This document shows positions 16,584 to 25,253 of a DNA stretch of 64,000 nucleotides, piece after piece (position 1 is the stretch's first letter; each line of letters opens with the position of its first letter). The translations under genes were made by a program, and so were the position numbers. Source of the DNA: an uncultured Salinimicrobium sp. (GTDB lineage: Bacteria; Bacteroidota; Bacteroidia; Flavobacteriales; Flavobacteriaceae); the NCBI GenBank assembly GCA_946887075.1, contig CAMPKA010000002.1, positions 231,659 through 295,658 on the forward strand, in the 5' to 3' direction. The notes beneath the pieces were generated by a model. The model saw only the letters and a program-made list of their open reading frames with translations, searched no databases and had not been told where the DNA came from.

Positions 16584-17003
16584 ATGATGAAATATGGTGA
16601 ATTGATAATGGAAAAGAAGGAATCTGAGCTGCTCAGGCGGATGATTTCCATGTCTCATTTGACCAAAGACCGGTCTTACCGGCAGTCTGTAATAAAACTC
16701 CTGCAGGAGATGAAAACGGCCAGGGTGGTATCTGAGGCAAAAATGCCGTTGGACGTGATCAGGCTTAATTCCGAAGTCGCCATTTCCGTCTCGGAAAACC
16801 TGCAGCGCACCTATTTTCTGGTCAGCCCGGAGAAGAGTGACCTGAAGCAAAACAGAATATCCATTCTGGCCCCAATGGGACTGGCCCTTTTTGGATATGC
16901 TAAAGGGGATGAGCTGGAATGGGAATTTCCACAGGGAACTCATAGCATTAAGATTTTGGATGTGATCCAGCATCCTCAAATTCTGAAAAAAACAACATCA
17001 TGA
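16584..17003 (+). CDS. GreA/GreB C-terminal domain protein (Rnk-like)
   Basis: 139 residues from the ATG at 16584. The C-terminal half is the FKBP-like domain of transcript-cleavage factors (GDELEWEFPQGTHSIKILDVIQHP), which binds RNA polymerase. The N-terminal part is a short helical segment rather than the full GreA coiled coil with acidic tip, matching Rnk (~136 aa) in size. It would therefore compete with Gre factors or DksA on the polymerase rather than stimulate RNA cleavage. Its stop overlaps the next start by 4 bases. Confidence 0.82.
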   Translation: MMKYGELIMEKKESELLRRMISMSHLTKDRSYRQSVIKLLQEMKTARVVSEAKMPLDVIRLNSEVAISVSENLQRTYFLVSPEKSDLKQNRISILAPMGLALFGYAKGDELEWEFPQGTHSIKILDVIQHPQILKKTTS

Positions 17004-17404
17004 AAAAGCAGCTACAGGGGCATTTTACCGATTTGGAGATGATCAAACTGGAGATGAATCCGGAGATCGATAGATGGTTGGATAAAATGGATTTCATCAA
17101 TACTGAGATCAATTTTTTAAGAACGTTGTTGTTCCGTAACTTTATATTGAAAATCAATAAGGATGTAGCTGAATCCAAGGATTTACTCAGCCTTCTGGAT
17201 GAATTACAGGAAAGGAATAACCTACAGCTAAAAAGGTTGCGGGATTTCCGAAATAAACTAGTAGGACTCAGGGAATGTGACGATGTCCAATGCGAGAATC
17301 TGTACCTGGGTGAATATCTCATTATCAAGGAAGGGATATACGAGCACTTTGAGGAACTTCAGCAAATCAAGGCCCTACTGTATGATTATTTTGGCAATGG
17401 TTAA
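17000..17404 (+). CDS. Small alpha-helical protein of unknown function
   Basis: 134 residues, strongly helical and charged, with heptad-like runs (INFLRTLLFRNFILKINK; LLDELQERNNLQLKRLRDFRNKL). There is no signal peptide or membrane segment. Two Cys residues flank CDDVQC near residue 94. It is translationally coupled (ATGA) to the Rnk-like gene, so it may work with it at RNA polymerase. I do not recognise a family. Confidence 0.75.
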   Translation: MKKQLQGHFTDLEMIKLEMNPEIDRWLDKMDFINTEINFLRTLLFRNFILKINKDVAESKDLLSLLDELQERNNLQLKRLRDFRNKLVGLRECDDVQCENLYLGEYLIIKEGIYEHFEELQQIKALLYDYFGNG

Positions 17405-17419
17405 TGAGGTAACCAAAAA

Positions 17420-17581
17420 ATGAAAATCAGGAGGCTGTTTCCATGGGTTGCTGCAAACGGAGCAGAGGGAGGCGGAATTTCTGACAAGGATGGGCTGATA
17501 AAGGCGGTGAAATTATTGAAGAACCGAACAATAGAAAAGGAATTGTCTGAATATCGCCACAGGTGTAAATCCGCTCGTTAA
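17420..17581 (+). CDS. Possible 53-residue small protein
   Basis: An ATG at 17420 opens a frame starting MKIRRLFPWVAANGAEGGG, with a helical lysine-rich second half (LIKAVKLLKNRTIEKELSEY). It starts 15 bases after the preceding stop, and a strong terminator begins 5 bases after its own stop, so the transcript is shaped to include it. No family is recognised; the coding call rests on position and composition only. Confidence 0.4.
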   Translation: MKIRRLFPWVAANGAEGGGISDKDGLIKAVKLLKNRTIEKELSEYRHRCKSAR

Positions 17582-17586
17582 TGGAG

Positions 17587-17610
17587 TGTACAAAAGGTTG
17601 TACATTTTTT
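17587..17610 (+). terminator. Rho-independent terminator
   Basis: TGTACAA (17587-17593), AAGG loop, TTGTACA (17598-17604), then six T. It ends the Rnk-like / helical protein / small-protein operon. Confidence 0.85.
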
Positions 17611-17948
17611 ATTACTTGAGTAAAAGTGAAAGAACAATCCCAACCTTCTCCAAGATCATAAAATCCATGTTGCCGTTAGAAGGAATGGCTTCTACGGTAG
17701 CAATGGAAATCCTTTTTTACCGAAACTATCCATGGTGTTTCAGGCAAAAAATAAATAGAATAGGTAACCCTCAAGATCATCAATGTGAGGTTTCCAGGTG
17801 TAAAACCTCTTTGATTCCAAGTTCTGGCACTTCTAGCCAGAGGCAAGGAGCAAAAATTTTCCGCAACATCCTCATTCAGAATTATTTTTACATTAGATGT
17901 TCATTAATTCACCATCGAAATATTTTTTGGGTAGAATAAAGTCGTGTT
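17611..17948. other. Intergenic region upstream of the LacI-type regulator
   Basis: 338 bases without a convincing gene; the frame that crosses it lacks a good start and spans the terminator. A small dyad, TCTGGC-N7-GCCAGA, lies near 17825-17845. AT-rich sequence with TATTTTTTGG just before the regulator may hold its promoter. Confidence 0.4.
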
Positions 17949-18977
17949 ATGGAAAAGAAGAGGCCCTCTCTTAAGGATATAGCTAAAAGATTAGATGTCT
18001 CTGTCACAACTGTCTCGTTTATTCTCAATGGAAAAGGAAAAGAAAAGAAAATCTCCGATGAGGTCATCAACAGAGTGCTGGCTTATGTTGATGAAATTAA
18101 ATACAGGCCGAATTACGTAGCCAAGAGTCTCAGGACTGGAAAAACGAAAATTCTGGTCTTCATGGTGGAAGACATCGGAAATTATTTCTTTGCAAGGTTG
18201 GCCAGAATAATTGAAGACTTGGCTTATGAAAAAGATTACAAAGTTATTTTCTGTAGCAATGAAAACAAAGATCAACGGTCCAGGGAACTCATCAATATTT
18301 TTTATGAGAGACAGGTCGACGGATTTATCATAATCCCCTCCTCAGGTATAAAAGAGGATATCGAGATGTTGATCGCAAACAATGTTCCGGTAATATTGTT
18401 CGATAGATATTTTCCGGAACTCGATACTCATTATGTGGTCATAGATAACCGGAAAGCGACTTATGAAGGAACCCAGCATCTTGTAGAAATGGGTTTTTCC
18501 AATATCGGTTTTATCACTACTGACGTAGCGCAGACCCAAATGTCGGACAGGTTAGCCGGATACTCCCAGGCGGTGGCGGAAAATTCCCTGATCCAGTACG
18601 TGCTAAAAATTCCCTTTTCGGAAACCAATACCGAGCGGGGAAAGAAACTCTTTCAGGAGTTTTTGAAGAAAAACCCGAAAATGGATGCCGTTTTCTTTGC
18701 CACTAATTATCTGACACATACTGGTCTTGAGGTTATTAAAGAGAACCATCCTCACAAGGTGTATGAACTCGGGATAATTACTTTTGATGACCATGACCTG
18801 TTCAAAATTTATTCGCCTTCTATTTCTGCGGTAGCGCAACCTTTGGAAGAGATAGGAAAACACCTGATGAAGATAATGCTTGGTCTGCTTGAAGGGAAGC
18901 AAATAGCGGGTTCATCATCAAAGGTCGTTCTGGACACTAAACTGGTTGTAAGGGAATCGTCGGTTGTGAATAATTAA
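17949..18977 (+). CDS. LacI-family transcriptional regulator
   Basis: 342 residues. The N-terminal HTH is SLKDIAKRLDVSVTTVSFILNGKG (residues 7-30), with the hinge YRPNYVAKSLRTGKT near 57-71. The rest is a periplasmic-binding-like sugar-sensing domain (FVMVEDIGNYFFARL, VILFDR, GFITT). It stands directly upstream of, and in the same direction as, the GH43-to-MFS gene run. The simplest reading is that it controls that run in response to a sugar or keto-sugar intermediate. Confidence 0.92.
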   Translation: MEKKRPSLKDIAKRLDVSVTTVSFILNGKGKEKKISDEVINRVLAYVDEIKYRPNYVAKSLRTGKTKILVFMVEDIGNYFFARLARIIEDLAYEKDYKVIFCSNENKDQRSRELINIFYERQVDGFIIIPSSGIKEDIEMLIANNVPVILFDRYFPELDTHYVVIDNRKATYEGTQHLVEMGFSNIGFITTDVAQTQMSDRLAGYSQAVAENSLIQYVLKIPFSETNTERGKKLFQEFLKKNPKMDAVFFATNYLTHTGLEVIKENHPHKVYELGIITFDDHDLFKIYSPSISAVAQPLEEIGKHLMKIMLGLLEGKQIAGSSSKVVLDTKLVVRESSVVNN

Positions 18978-19300
18978 ATCTCTGAATAATAGTGGGTGAC
19001 TTAGGAGAGATAGCAGAAAAATTTGGATGAGCTAAATCGATTAAGTAGATTTATAAATTCTTCAAAAATCCCTGAAAAAAAGTGTCTGAACGATTATAGA
19101 TAACAGCCGGAATTAGTGGTTAATTGAAGAGAACAATCCTTTTATTCTAAAGCAGAATTTAAAGATCCAGAAGGGATAGGTAGTAAAGCGGTTAATGAAG
19201 AATCTGAGGTGAGGCTACAGGTAAATAAGACCTTCCTTATTCTCGATCGTTCGAAATTGGAAACAATGATTAAATTGGGATTCAAGAGAAAACGAAAAAA
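18978..19300. other. Intergenic region between the LacI regulator and GH43
   Basis: 323 bases, AT-rich, with no gene. It must carry the promoter of the long operon starting at 19301, but I see no clear TAnnTTTG box or a strong palindromic LacI operator. TTCGAA near 19250 is the only short palindrome close to the start. Confidence 0.35.
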
Positions 19301-20281
19301 ATGAAAGGATTGGTCTCTACTTTGTTCATGATGCTCGCATTTTTGGGTGCACGAATCTTATCGGCCCAGGATGCGGGGAACAACCCGGTTATTCCAGGAT
19401 GGTATGCTGACCCGGAAGGAGTGGTTTTTGATTCTTCATACTGGATATATCCCACCTTTTCAGCACCATATGAAAAACAGGTTTTTCTTGATGCCTTTTC
19501 TTCAAAGGATCTGGTGCACTGGGAATTTCATCATAAGATCATTGATACCGCCGAGGTCAAATGGGCTGAAAGAGCCATGTGGGCACCAGCAGTAATAAAG
19601 AAAGATGACAAATACTACCTCTTTTTCGCCGCCAATGATATTCAGAGCAATGAAGAACTTGGTGGGATTGGGGTTGCAGTCTCCGATGATCCTGGTGGTC
19701 CATTCAAAGACCTGCTGGGGAAACCTCTGATAGGGAAGTTTCATAACGGCGCACAGCCAATCGATCAGTTTGTTTTCAAGGATGGTGCTGATTATTATAT
19801 GTATTACGGGGGTTGGAGACATTGTAATGTCGCAAAACTGAATGCTGATTTCACAGGTTTTGTACCTTTTGATGACGGAACTATTTTTAAAGAAATCACC
19901 CCTGAAAATTATGTTGAAGGACCGTTTATGTTCAAGAAGGACGGGCGATACTATTTCATGTGGTCTGAAGGGGGGTGGACGGGTCCGGATTACAGTGTTG
20001 CCTACGCCATTTCAGATTCTCCCCTGGGTCCGTTCAGACGGATCGGAAAAATTCTGAAACAGGACATGGACATAGCTACGGGAGCTGGCCATCACTCTGT
20101 CATTCAGAATCAGGAGACCGGAGAATATTATATCGTCTATCACCGACGTCCCTTGACAGAAACCGATGGAAATTCCCGGGTGACCTGTATCGACAAAATG
20201 ACATTTGATGATGAGGGTTACATCGAGCCAGTAAGGATCACCAAGGAGGGAGTCCAGTTGGAAATTGAGGAATGTGATTAG
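19301..20281 (+). CDS. Glycoside hydrolase family 43-like exported enzyme
   Basis: 326 residues with a signal peptide ending near residue 23 (ILSAQDA). The five-bladed beta-propeller of GH43 is indicated by NPVIPGWYADPEG at 28-40 with catalytic base Asp37, the pKa-modulating Asp155 (AQPIDQF) and the acid Glu206 (NYVEGPF), plus repeated blade motifs (DKYYLFFAAND, DGRYYFMWSEGGW). GH43 enzymes are inverting arabinofuranosidases, xylosidases or galactosidases. It is the first gene of the ebo/keto-sugar run, so it probably releases the starting sugar in the periplasm. Confidence 0.93.
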   Translation: MKGLVSTLFMMLAFLGARILSAQDAGNNPVIPGWYADPEGVVFDSSYWIYPTFSAPYEKQVFLDAFSSKDLVHWEFHHKIIDTAEVKWAERAMWAPAVIKKDDKYYLFFAANDIQSNEELGGIGVAVSDDPGGPFKDLLGKPLIGKFHNGAQPIDQFVFKDGADYYMYYGGWRHCNVAKLNADFTGFVPFDDGTIFKEITPENYVEGPFMFKKDGRYYFMWSEGGWTGPDYSVAYAISDSPLGPFRRIGKILKQDMDIATGAGHHSVIQNQETGEYYIVYHRRPLTETDGNSRVTCIDKMTFDDEGYIEPVRITKEGVQLEIEECD

Positions 20282-20371
20282 GCACGCGGGAAGAACAAAA
20301 GTGAAATGAGAGGACAGGGAATAAGTACCCTCTTGGAAAACCACAAATAAATTATAGACCAATTATTTTCT

Positions 20372-21511
20372 ATGGCCGCAAAATTAAAACTTGGAATTCT
20401 TGGTGGTGGCGGAGATTCGCTAATCGGGATTTTGCATCGTGTAGCATCGTACATGTTTGACCGCTATGAGTTAATCGGCGGAGTCTTTAATGCGGACTGG
20501 GACGAAAGTCTGGCCTTTGCCAGAGAACTCGGTTTGCAGCCAGAGCGGATATATAAAGACCTTGATACCCTTATCACGGAAGAAAAGCGACTTCCTGAAG
20601 AAGAAAGAATACAGGTGATCTCCGTTTTAACCCCGAATTTTCTTCATTTTCAAATGGCCAAACAACTTCTGGAAAACCGCTTTCATGTGATCTGCGAAAA
20701 ACCCCTTACCACTACCTACCAGGAAGCCCTGGTTCTTCAGGAAATGCTGGTAAAATCACAAACAGTATTCGCCGTGACCTATACCTATACCGGTTATCCC
20801 ATGGTGCGGCAGATAAGAGAAATGATCACTGAAGGAATGCTTGGGGAGATACAGAAGATCGACATTCAATACTACCAGGGTTGGTTGAATCCCATCATCC
20901 ATGATAAAAAAAAGAGGGCGACGGTATGGCGGTTGAACCCGGAACAAGCGGGAATCAGCAGCTGTATAGGCGATATCGGGACACACGCTTTTAACATGGC
21001 GGAATATCTGTCAGGTCTGGAAGTAAAAGAGATTCTTGCGGATCTCAACTACCTTTATGAAGAAAACAGGATGGATCTGGATGGAACGGTCCTGCTTCGG
21101 TTCTCAAAAAATGTAAAAGGCTTGCTGAGGGCAAGTCAGATAGCTACTGGAGAAGAAAATAATTTGAAAGTAATGATCTACGGTGAAAAGGCTGGAATAA
21201 AATGGGAGCAGGAAAATCCTAATTCAGTATATTTTATGGAAGAAGGGCAACCGCTGAAAGTTTTGCGTTCGGGCAACCATTACAATTCAGAACTTTCTCT
21301 GGATGGAACCAAACTTCCTCCCGGACATCCTGAAGGCATTTTTGATGCCATGGCCAATATCTATAAAGGGGTTGCTAAGGCAATTGATCACGAGGAGTTT
21401 CATCCGGGGGAATTCCCGACGCTCAGAGATGGGTTGAGGGGTATGAATTTCATTGAAAAAACCGTGGAATCCCATAAGAAAGGAAACATATGGATGGAAA
21501 TTGATAACTAA
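20372..21511 (+). CDS. Gfo/Idh/MocA family NAD(P)-dependent oxidoreductase
   Basis: 379 residues. The N-terminal Rossmann motif is GILGGGGDSLIGILHRVA (residues 8-25), with CEKPLTT near 109 (the conserved Lys) and DIGTHAFNMAEYLSG near 198. The variant GGGGDSLIG start resembles the group that oxidises the 3-hydroxyl of glycosides. There is no signal peptide, so it is cytoplasmic. Its stop overlaps the next ATG by one base (TAATG), indicating coupled translation with the isomerase-like protein; together they fit a keto-sugar route. Confidence 0.92.
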   Translation: MAAKLKLGILGGGGDSLIGILHRVASYMFDRYELIGGVFNADWDESLAFARELGLQPERIYKDLDTLITEEKRLPEEERIQVISVLTPNFLHFQMAKQLLENRFHVICEKPLTTTYQEALVLQEMLVKSQTVFAVTYTYTGYPMVRQIREMITEGMLGEIQKIDIQYYQGWLNPIIHDKKKRATVWRLNPEQAGISSCIGDIGTHAFNMAEYLSGLEVKEILADLNYLYEENRMDLDGTVLLRFSKNVKGLLRASQIATGEENNLKVMIYGEKAGIKWEQENPNSVYFMEEGQPLKVLRSGNHYNSELSLDGTKLPPGHPEGIFDAMANIYKGVAKAIDHEEFHPGEFPTLRDGLRGMNFIEKTVESHKKGNIWMEIDN

Positions 21512-22593
21512 TGACCGAATCGGAAAAAAAGATAAGCATGAAAACAATAAAAGGACCTGCAGTGTTTTTAGCCCAGTTTGTGGATAAAGATCCTCCTTTT
21601 AACTCCCTTGACGGTCTTTGCCAGTGGGCTGCGGGTTTGGGATACAAGGGAATCCAGATTCCGATCTGGGAAGAGGCCCTGATAGACATCAAGTTGGCTG
21701 GAGAAAGCAAGTCGTATTGTGATGACCTCAAAGGGAAAGTGAATTCTTATGGGTTGGAGATCACTGAACTTGCCTCCCATCTCCAAGGCCAGCTGGTTGC
21801 GGTTCATCCTGCTTATGATGCGTTGTTCGACAATTTCGCACCTGTTGAATATCATAATAATCCAAAAGCAAGAACACAATGGGCAGTAGAACAGCTTAAA
21901 AGTTCAGCAAAAGCGAGCAGGAATCTGGGTTTGAATAGCCACGGTACTTTTAGCGGATCCTTATTATGGCATACCGTTCACCCGTGGCCGCAAATTCCTA
22001 AGGGAGTTGTGGAAATGGGTTTTGAGGAGCTTGCAAAACGATGGTTGCCCATTCTCAACGCCTTTGATGAACAAGGTGTGGACCTGTGTTATGAGGTACA
22101 TCCAGGGGAGGATATCCACGATGGAGTGACATTTGAGCGGTTTCTTGCAGCAACGGATAATCACAAAAGGGTAAACATACTTTATGATCCGAGCCATTTT
22201 ATCTTGCAGCAACTGGATTATCGAAGCTATATAGATCATTATCATGAATACATCAAGATGTTTCATGTCAAAGATGCCGAATTCAACCCGACCGGAAAAA
22301 AAGGAAGTTTTGGCGGTTACGAGGATTGGATCAACAGGGCAGGTCGTTACCGGCACCCTGGAGACGGCCAGGTGGATTTTAAAACCATCTTTTCCAAACT
22401 TACCCAGTATGGATGTGATGTTTGGGCTGTGCTGGAATGGGAATGTTGTATAAAATCGCCGGAACAGGGAGCGCGGGAAGGAGCAGCTTTCATCCAAAGC
22501 CACATCATCGAGGCTACCGAGAAAAAGTTCGATGATTTTTCCGGTAAGGAAATCGACAGGGAGAAATTAAAGAAAATTATAGGAACCAACTAA
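21511..22593 (+). CDS. Sugar phosphate isomerase/epimerase (xylose-isomerase-like TIM barrel)
   Basis: 360 residues, AP-endonuclease-2 TIM-barrel family. Probable metal ligands are the Glu in CYEVHPGEDIHDG, Asp and His in YDPSHF, His and Asp in MFHVKDAEF and Glu in VLEWECC. The start at 21511 is coupled to the previous stop; a later ATG at 21538 (MKTIKGPAVFLAQF) is also possible. Members of this family next to Gfo/Idh/MocA and DUF1080 genes are linked to 3-keto-glycoside cleavage or epimerisation. The exact reaction is inferred. Confidence 0.9.
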   Translation: MTESEKKISMKTIKGPAVFLAQFVDKDPPFNSLDGLCQWAAGLGYKGIQIPIWEEALIDIKLAGESKSYCDDLKGKVNSYGLEITELASHLQGQLVAVHPAYDALFDNFAPVEYHNNPKARTQWAVEQLKSSAKASRNLGLNSHGTFSGSLLWHTVHPWPQIPKGVVEMGFEELAKRWLPILNAFDEQGVDLCYEVHPGEDIHDGVTFERFLAATDNHKRVNILYDPSHFILQQLDYRSYIDHYHEYIKMFHVKDAEFNPTGKKGSFGGYEDWINRAGRYRHPGDGQVDFKTIFSKLTQYGCDVWAVLEWECCIKSPEQGAREGAAFIQSHIIEATEKKFDDFSGKEIDREKLKKIIGTN

Positions 22594-22603
22594 CAGCAGA
22601 ATT

Positions 22604-23353
22604 ATGAACAAAAGAAGTTTATTTTTATTGTCCATTGCCCTTGGCCTAATGAGTTGCAAGGAAGGAAACCAGCAAACCGCGGACACCCAGGACCAAACCC
22701 CGGATCAGATGACAGATACAAGTAAAACCAAGGAGTGGAAGACCCTCTTTGACGGGAAAGATCTTAATAACTGGAAGGCTTATAATGGCGAGGAGATCAC
22801 GCAATGGTCGATAGAAGATAGTGCCATAGCCTTTATTCCTGCAGCTGGGGAAAGGGAGGGATCTGAAAATCTGATCACCAAAGAGGACTTTACAAATTTC
22901 GAGCTCTCCCTGGAATGGAAGATATCTGAGGGAGGCAACAGTGGTATCATGTGGGGGGTGCAGGAAAGTGAGGAATTCTCGGAGCCTTACTACACCGGAC
23001 CGGAGATCCAGGTTCTGGATAATGAGCTCCACCCGGATGCTAAAAACGGACCCATTCGGCAGGCCGGCGCTCTTTACGACCTCTCTGAACCCATAGATGA
23101 TGTTACCAAACCAGCAGGGGAATGGAACGCGATGACCATCAGGATCGATTACAGGAAAAACCAGGGTACTGTCATTCTCAATGGAAAGAAGATCAACGAA
23201 TTTCCGCTAAAAGGAGAGGAGTGGGAAAATCTGGTCGAGAATTCAAAATTTCGTGATTGGGAAGATTTTGGACGGTATCAGACCGGTCGCATTGCCTTAC
23301 AGGACCATGGGGATCGTGTCTGGTACAGAAATATAAAAATCAGGGAACTTTAA
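22604..23353 (+). CDS. DUF1080 (3-keto-disaccharide hydrolase-like) lipoprotein
   Basis: 249 residues with a lipoprotein signal ending GLMSCKEG (Cys near 18), a Gln/Thr-rich linker, then a DUF1080/PF06439 jelly-roll domain. Typical motifs are WKTLFDGKDLNNWKAY near residue 45, FTNFELSLEWKISEGGNSGIMWGV near 98-120, GPEIQVLDNELHPDA near 132 and DHGDRVWYRNIKIREL at the C terminus. The family is named for hydrolysis of 3-keto-disaccharides. It lies 10 bases after the isomerase-like gene and would act on the periplasmic face. Confidence 0.92.
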   Translation: MNKRSLFLLSIALGLMSCKEGNQQTADTQDQTPDQMTDTSKTKEWKTLFDGKDLNNWKAYNGEEITQWSIEDSAIAFIPAAGEREGSENLITKEDFTNFELSLEWKISEGGNSGIMWGVQESEEFSEPYYTGPEIQVLDNELHPDAKNGPIRQAGALYDLSEPIDDVTKPAGEWNAMTIRIDYRKNQGTVILNGKKINEFPLKGEEWENLVENSKFRDWEDFGRYQTGRIALQDHGDRVWYRNIKIREL

Positions 23354-23396
23354 GAACTGTATCCGTTCCGGATCGATCTAATGACAACATAAGAAA

Positions 23397-25250
23397 ATGA
23401 ACATAAAGAATATGGAATTTCATTATAGAAAGAGCAAAATAATCCTCCTCCTTGCCCTGCTGGTTTCAGGTCAAATGCTTTGGAGTCAGACCCAGAAGTT
23501 TGATTTCAGAGATTTGTCCGCCTTTAAAAACCCGGGGAAAAGCTGGGACGTTGTGGGAAATGCCTATGCCGACCTGCAGGAATCAAACGAGATTGAAACT
23601 ACCAGAGGCACGGGCATACTGGTCAATGATCCGGACGGGAAAGCTGGACAGGATCTCTTTACCAAAAAGCAGTATGGCGATATTGACCTGGAATTGGATT
23701 ACTTCATGGCTAAAGGATCAAATTCGGGAATATATTTTCAGGGTCAGTATGAGATTCAACTTAAGGACAGCTGGGGAGTCGAGGCTGTTACCTCCGCAGA
23801 TAATGGCGGGGTGTACCAGCGCTGGGATCCTGAAAAACCGGAAGGGGAGCAGGGTTACCAGGGTTATGCTCCCCGTCAGAATGTTAGCAGGGCCCCCGGT
23901 TTATGGCAGCATCTCGAGGTTTCGTTTCAGGCTCCGAGATTTGATAAAGAAGGGAAGAAGATTAAAAATGCGAAATTCCTTTATGTCAAACTCAACGGTG
24001 TCACCATTCATGAGGATTTGGAACTTTTGGGTCCCACGCGCGGAAGTATGGAACCCGGAGAAAAAGCTTTGGGACCCTTACGCTTTCAGGGAGATCACGG
24101 AGCCGTGGCCTTTAGGAATATGGAGATCACCAGCTTCGATAAACCACGACCGGAACTCAGCAATCTGAGCTACAAGATTTATGAGGGAAAATTCGATCAG
24201 GAGTCTGATTATGCAAATCTGCCTCCCGAGGCTGAAGGGGAATCAGTCGAACTCACCGCCGATTTGGATACAGAAGCCGAACAGTTTCTTGTACTTTACA
24301 CCGGGGAACTTAAAGTAGAACAGGGGGGAGAATATACCTTTGATCTCAGTACTTCCGGCGGTGCGGGTCTGATTAGGATTAACGGAAAAGAGGTCGTTCC
24401 CTTATCTGAGGGGTCTGGTAAGGCCACCGTTGATCTGCCTTCCGGTACTCATTCATTTGAACTGCTCTATTCCAAGGTCCAGGACTGGGTCGAACCTGGT
24501 TTGGGCTTGGCGGTTTCCGGTGAAGGAATCCGGGAATACCTGATCACTGAAGAGGCCGGGGAGGTAGAAGATCCTGTAGATCCTATTCTGGTAGAGGCTA
24601 ACTCTTCAAAAGTGTTTCGCAGCTTTATGAACATACCAGGAGATGACGATTCCCGGAACTACCTATTGACTCATGCAGTTTCTGTGGGACACCCCTGGCA
24701 GCTCCACTATACCTACGATCTTAACAGGGGAGCTATTGTACAGTTGTGGAAAGGTGGATTTATAGATGCTACTCCCATGTGGTACAGTCGGGGAAATGGA
24801 AGCTCAAGACCCACGGGAAGTATACTTCATCTCGGGAAGCCAGCCTTGGCTGTAGCCAAACTTCCGGCCCCTTCCCACACCTGGGCTGCGGATACTACTG
24901 GCATGGATTTTCGAACTCTGGGATACCAACTCGACCAAAGGGACCTTCCCACCTTTATGTACAGCATATATGGAGCTAAAATACTGGACAAGTCCAGAGT
25001 TTTGGAGAAGGCCCGTGGACTTCAGAGAACAATTTCGACTGACACCCCTGTGGACAATCTTTATGTGAGAGTGGTTAGCGGGGAAAAGGTGGAAAAACTT
25101 TCTGACGAATTATACCTGGTAGGGGATAAGGATTATTATATCCGCCTGGACGATACCGGCGAGGCAAAACCTTTGATAAGAAAAAATGGAGAAGGGCAGG
25201 AATTCCTGGTTCCCCTGGACAAAGAAATCACCTACACCCTTATTTTTTAA
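23397..25250 (+). CDS. Exported two-domain DUF1080 / PA14-like protein
   Basis: 617 residues with an N-terminal signal (IILLLALLVSGQMLWSQ). Residues ~35-240 are a second DUF1080 jelly-roll (GSNSGIYFQGQYEIQL, GGVYQRWDP, LRFQGDHGAVAFRNMEI). Residues ~265-385 look like a PA14-type beta domain (YTGELKVEQGGEYTFDLS, GLIRINGKEVV, GTHSFELLYSK). The C-terminal ~210 residues (RSFMNIPG, IVQLWKGGFIDATPMW) resemble the region often attached to cytochrome c sugar dehydrogenases. It ends 3 bases before such a dehydrogenase, so the two probably form one periplasmic complex. Confidence 0.87.
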   Translation: MNIKNMEFHYRKSKIILLLALLVSGQMLWSQTQKFDFRDLSAFKNPGKSWDVVGNAYADLQESNEIETTRGTGILVNDPDGKAGQDLFTKKQYGDIDLELDYFMAKGSNSGIYFQGQYEIQLKDSWGVEAVTSADNGGVYQRWDPEKPEGEQGYQGYAPRQNVSRAPGLWQHLEVSFQAPRFDKEGKKIKNAKFLYVKLNGVTIHEDLELLGPTRGSMEPGEKALGPLRFQGDHGAVAFRNMEITSFDKPRPELSNLSYKIYEGKFDQESDYANLPPEAEGESVELTADLDTEAEQFLVLYTGELKVEQGGEYTFDLSTSGGAGLIRINGKEVVPLSEGSGKATVDLPSGTHSFELLYSKVQDWVEPGLGLAVSGEGIREYLITEEAGEVEDPVDPILVEANSSKVFRSFMNIPGDDDSRNYLLTHAVSVGHPWQLHYTYDLNRGAIVQLWKGGFIDATPMWYSRGNGSSRPTGSILHLGKPALAVAKLPAPSHTWAADTTGMDFRTLGYQLDQRDLPTFMYSIYGAKILDKSRVLEKARGLQRTISTDTPVDNLYVRVVSGEKVEKLSDELYLVGDKDYYIRLDDTGEAKPLIRKNGEGQEFLVPLDKEITYTLIF

Positions 25251-25253
25251 TAA

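Noticed and set aside
17586..17939. 117-codon frame upstream of the LacI regulator
   Set aside because: It starts inside a terminator hairpin, uses no good start codon context and has a composition unlike real genes in the window.
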